Under the pieces are notes generated by a model, which was not told the origin of the DNA, ran no database searches, and saw only the letters and a program-made list of their open reading frames with translations. From Bacteroidota bacterium (GTDB taxonomy: Bacteria > Bacteroidota > Ignavibacteria > Tepidaquicellales > Tepidaquicellaceae), in the NCBI GenBank assembly GCA_018266875.1, contig JAFDZR010000013.1, positions 1 through 64,000 on the forward strand: a stretch of 64,000 nt of DNA. Direction: 5' to 3'. Of the stretch, positions 63,542 to 64,000 are shown in pieces. Made by a program: the position numbers and the translations under genes. Numbering within the stretch: position 1 is the stretch's first letter; every line of letters starts with the position of its first letter.

Positions 63542-64000
63542 AATAAATATTCACATCACTCCATACAGCGATCACCTTGTAAAAATGCATGAAGAGTTTT
63601 CACTTAAAGTCTGGCCGGGTAAAAGGCGCAGGCGGGTTGAAAAATACAACCGGTGGAAATTCAGAGGAAAAGAAAAAGGAGATGTCAGCGGATTGCTTCT
63701 TGCCGTAAGCGACGGAAAGGTGATCGGTCAGGCAGGGCTGATCCCCGTTAAACTGAAATACGGAAATCATATCTATGACGCTCAGTGGACATGCGACCTT
63801 ATTGTAGATCCGGACCTAAGGAATAAGGGAATAGGTCATATGCTGCTCGAAGAAGGAATGAAAAGAGACATGATCACTTTGGGAAATAATCCGAGTCCCG
63901 GCGCAGAGAAACTGATGCTTTCAAAAGGATTTAAAGCCGTTAAGTCCGCAAGGAACATGTTCTTCCCGCTGGATCCGTCACATCTGATTAGCTGGATACT
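63537..64000 (+). CDS. GNAT-like acetyltransferase, cut by the window end
   Basis: The frame from 63537 is open to the end of the window (at least 154 codons). It reads like a GNAT acyltransferase: an N-terminal strand with ITPYSDHLVKMHEEF, then WTCDLIVDPDLRNKGIGHM with the acetyl-CoA loop RNKGIG (about residues 99-104). The first ATG is at 63585, but the fold needs the strand before it; the in-frame upstream codon at 63537 is ATT, overlapping the stop before. A non-standard start is likely. Its C-terminus is missing here. Confidence 0.7.
   Translation, partial: MEINIHITPYSDHLVKMHEEFSLKVWPGKRRRRVEKYNRWKFRGKEKGDVSGLLLAVSDGKVIGQAGLIPVKLKYGNHIYDAQWTCDLIVDPDLRNKGIGHMLLEEGMKRDMITLGNNPSPGAEKLMLSKGFKAVKSARNMFFPLDPSHLISWI

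Noticed and set aside
1-64000. tRNA, rRNA, CRISPR array, insertion sequence or prophage
   Set aside because: I saw no cloverleaf or CCA-ended tRNA, no regularly spaced repeats, no transposase and no terminal inverted repeats; gaps are too short for most of these.

Overview
The window is one AT-rich stretch (I estimate GC in the high 30s to about 40 percent by eye) carrying about 61 protein genes, all on the + strand. They sit nose to tail, with many 4-base ATGA or TTGA stop/start overlaps and no gap longer than about 240 bases. Almost every gene makes, modifies or exports a surface polysaccharide. Shine-Dalgarno sequences are nearly absent, AT-rich leaders precede the starts, about 23-24 genes begin with TTG, and a UpxY/RfaH-type NusG paralogue sits at the head. 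This points to the Bacteroidota/Chlorobiota/Ignavibacteriota group, perhaps an ignavibacterium. That placement is inference, because there is no rRNA or housekeeping marker here.

Layout. (1) 271-7934 is the export module: two small SLBB membrane proteins, a NusG-like antiterminator, a nucleotide-sugar epimerase, a Wzc-like tyrosine autokinase with a Tyr-rich tail, and a Wzm/Wzt ABC exporter. (2) 7958-16204 holds a PhyH dioxygenase, a GT2, two SpsF-like cytidylyltransferases, a TylF-like methyltransferase, a Gfo/Idh/MocA oxidoreductase, a PtmA-like SDR, a NeuB synthase and a polytopic membrane protein; it looks like a nonulosonic-acid-type route. (3) 16201-25093 holds an oxidoreductase, a DegT aminotransferase, GNAT, a PseA/WbpG-type ATP-dependent sugar amidotransferase, an amidase-signature enzyme beside it, two GT-B/KpsS-like proteins and an SDR. 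(4) 25105-32965 is a phosphonate module: GT2, PEP mutase fused to a cytidylyltransferase, phosphonopyruvate decarboxylase, a phosphonoacetaldehyde reductase-like Fe-ADH, a TagB/TagF-like transferase, an AAC(3)-like acetyltransferase and a DUF4910 peptidase-like protein. (5) 32958-35257 is an SDR with an altered catalytic dyad and a second Wzt. (6) 35273-56826 is a long array of glycosyltransferases, methyltransferases, a cupin/DegT/Gfo/DegT amino-sugar cassette, a sulfotransferase-like protein, a deacetylase-like protein and a glutaminase-less asparagine-synthase homologue. (7) 56828-64000 holds a GtrB/ArnC-like GT2, WbqC, a NeuD-like acetyltransferase, a GH43/GH130-like propeller, a WecE-like aminotransferase, a GT39-like membrane protein, a NodB-like deacetylase and a GNAT cut by the window end.

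How the genes work together (inference): the sugar-nucleotide enzymes make unusual amino, acidic and phosphonate-bearing precursors. About a dozen glycosyltransferases assemble chains. Methyl-, acetyl-, sulfo- and phosphono-transferases decorate or cap them. The Wzm/Wzt exporter, possibly with two alternative Wzt subunits reading different chain ends, moves them across the inner membrane under control of the Wzc-like kinase. No initiating phosphoglycosyltransferase, Wzx, Wzy or full-length Wza is visible, so these must lie elsewhere. The most interesting points are the probable 2-hydroxyethylphosphonate glycan module, the amidotransferase-amidase pair that may replace HisH/HisF, and the two Wzt proteins with one Wzm.
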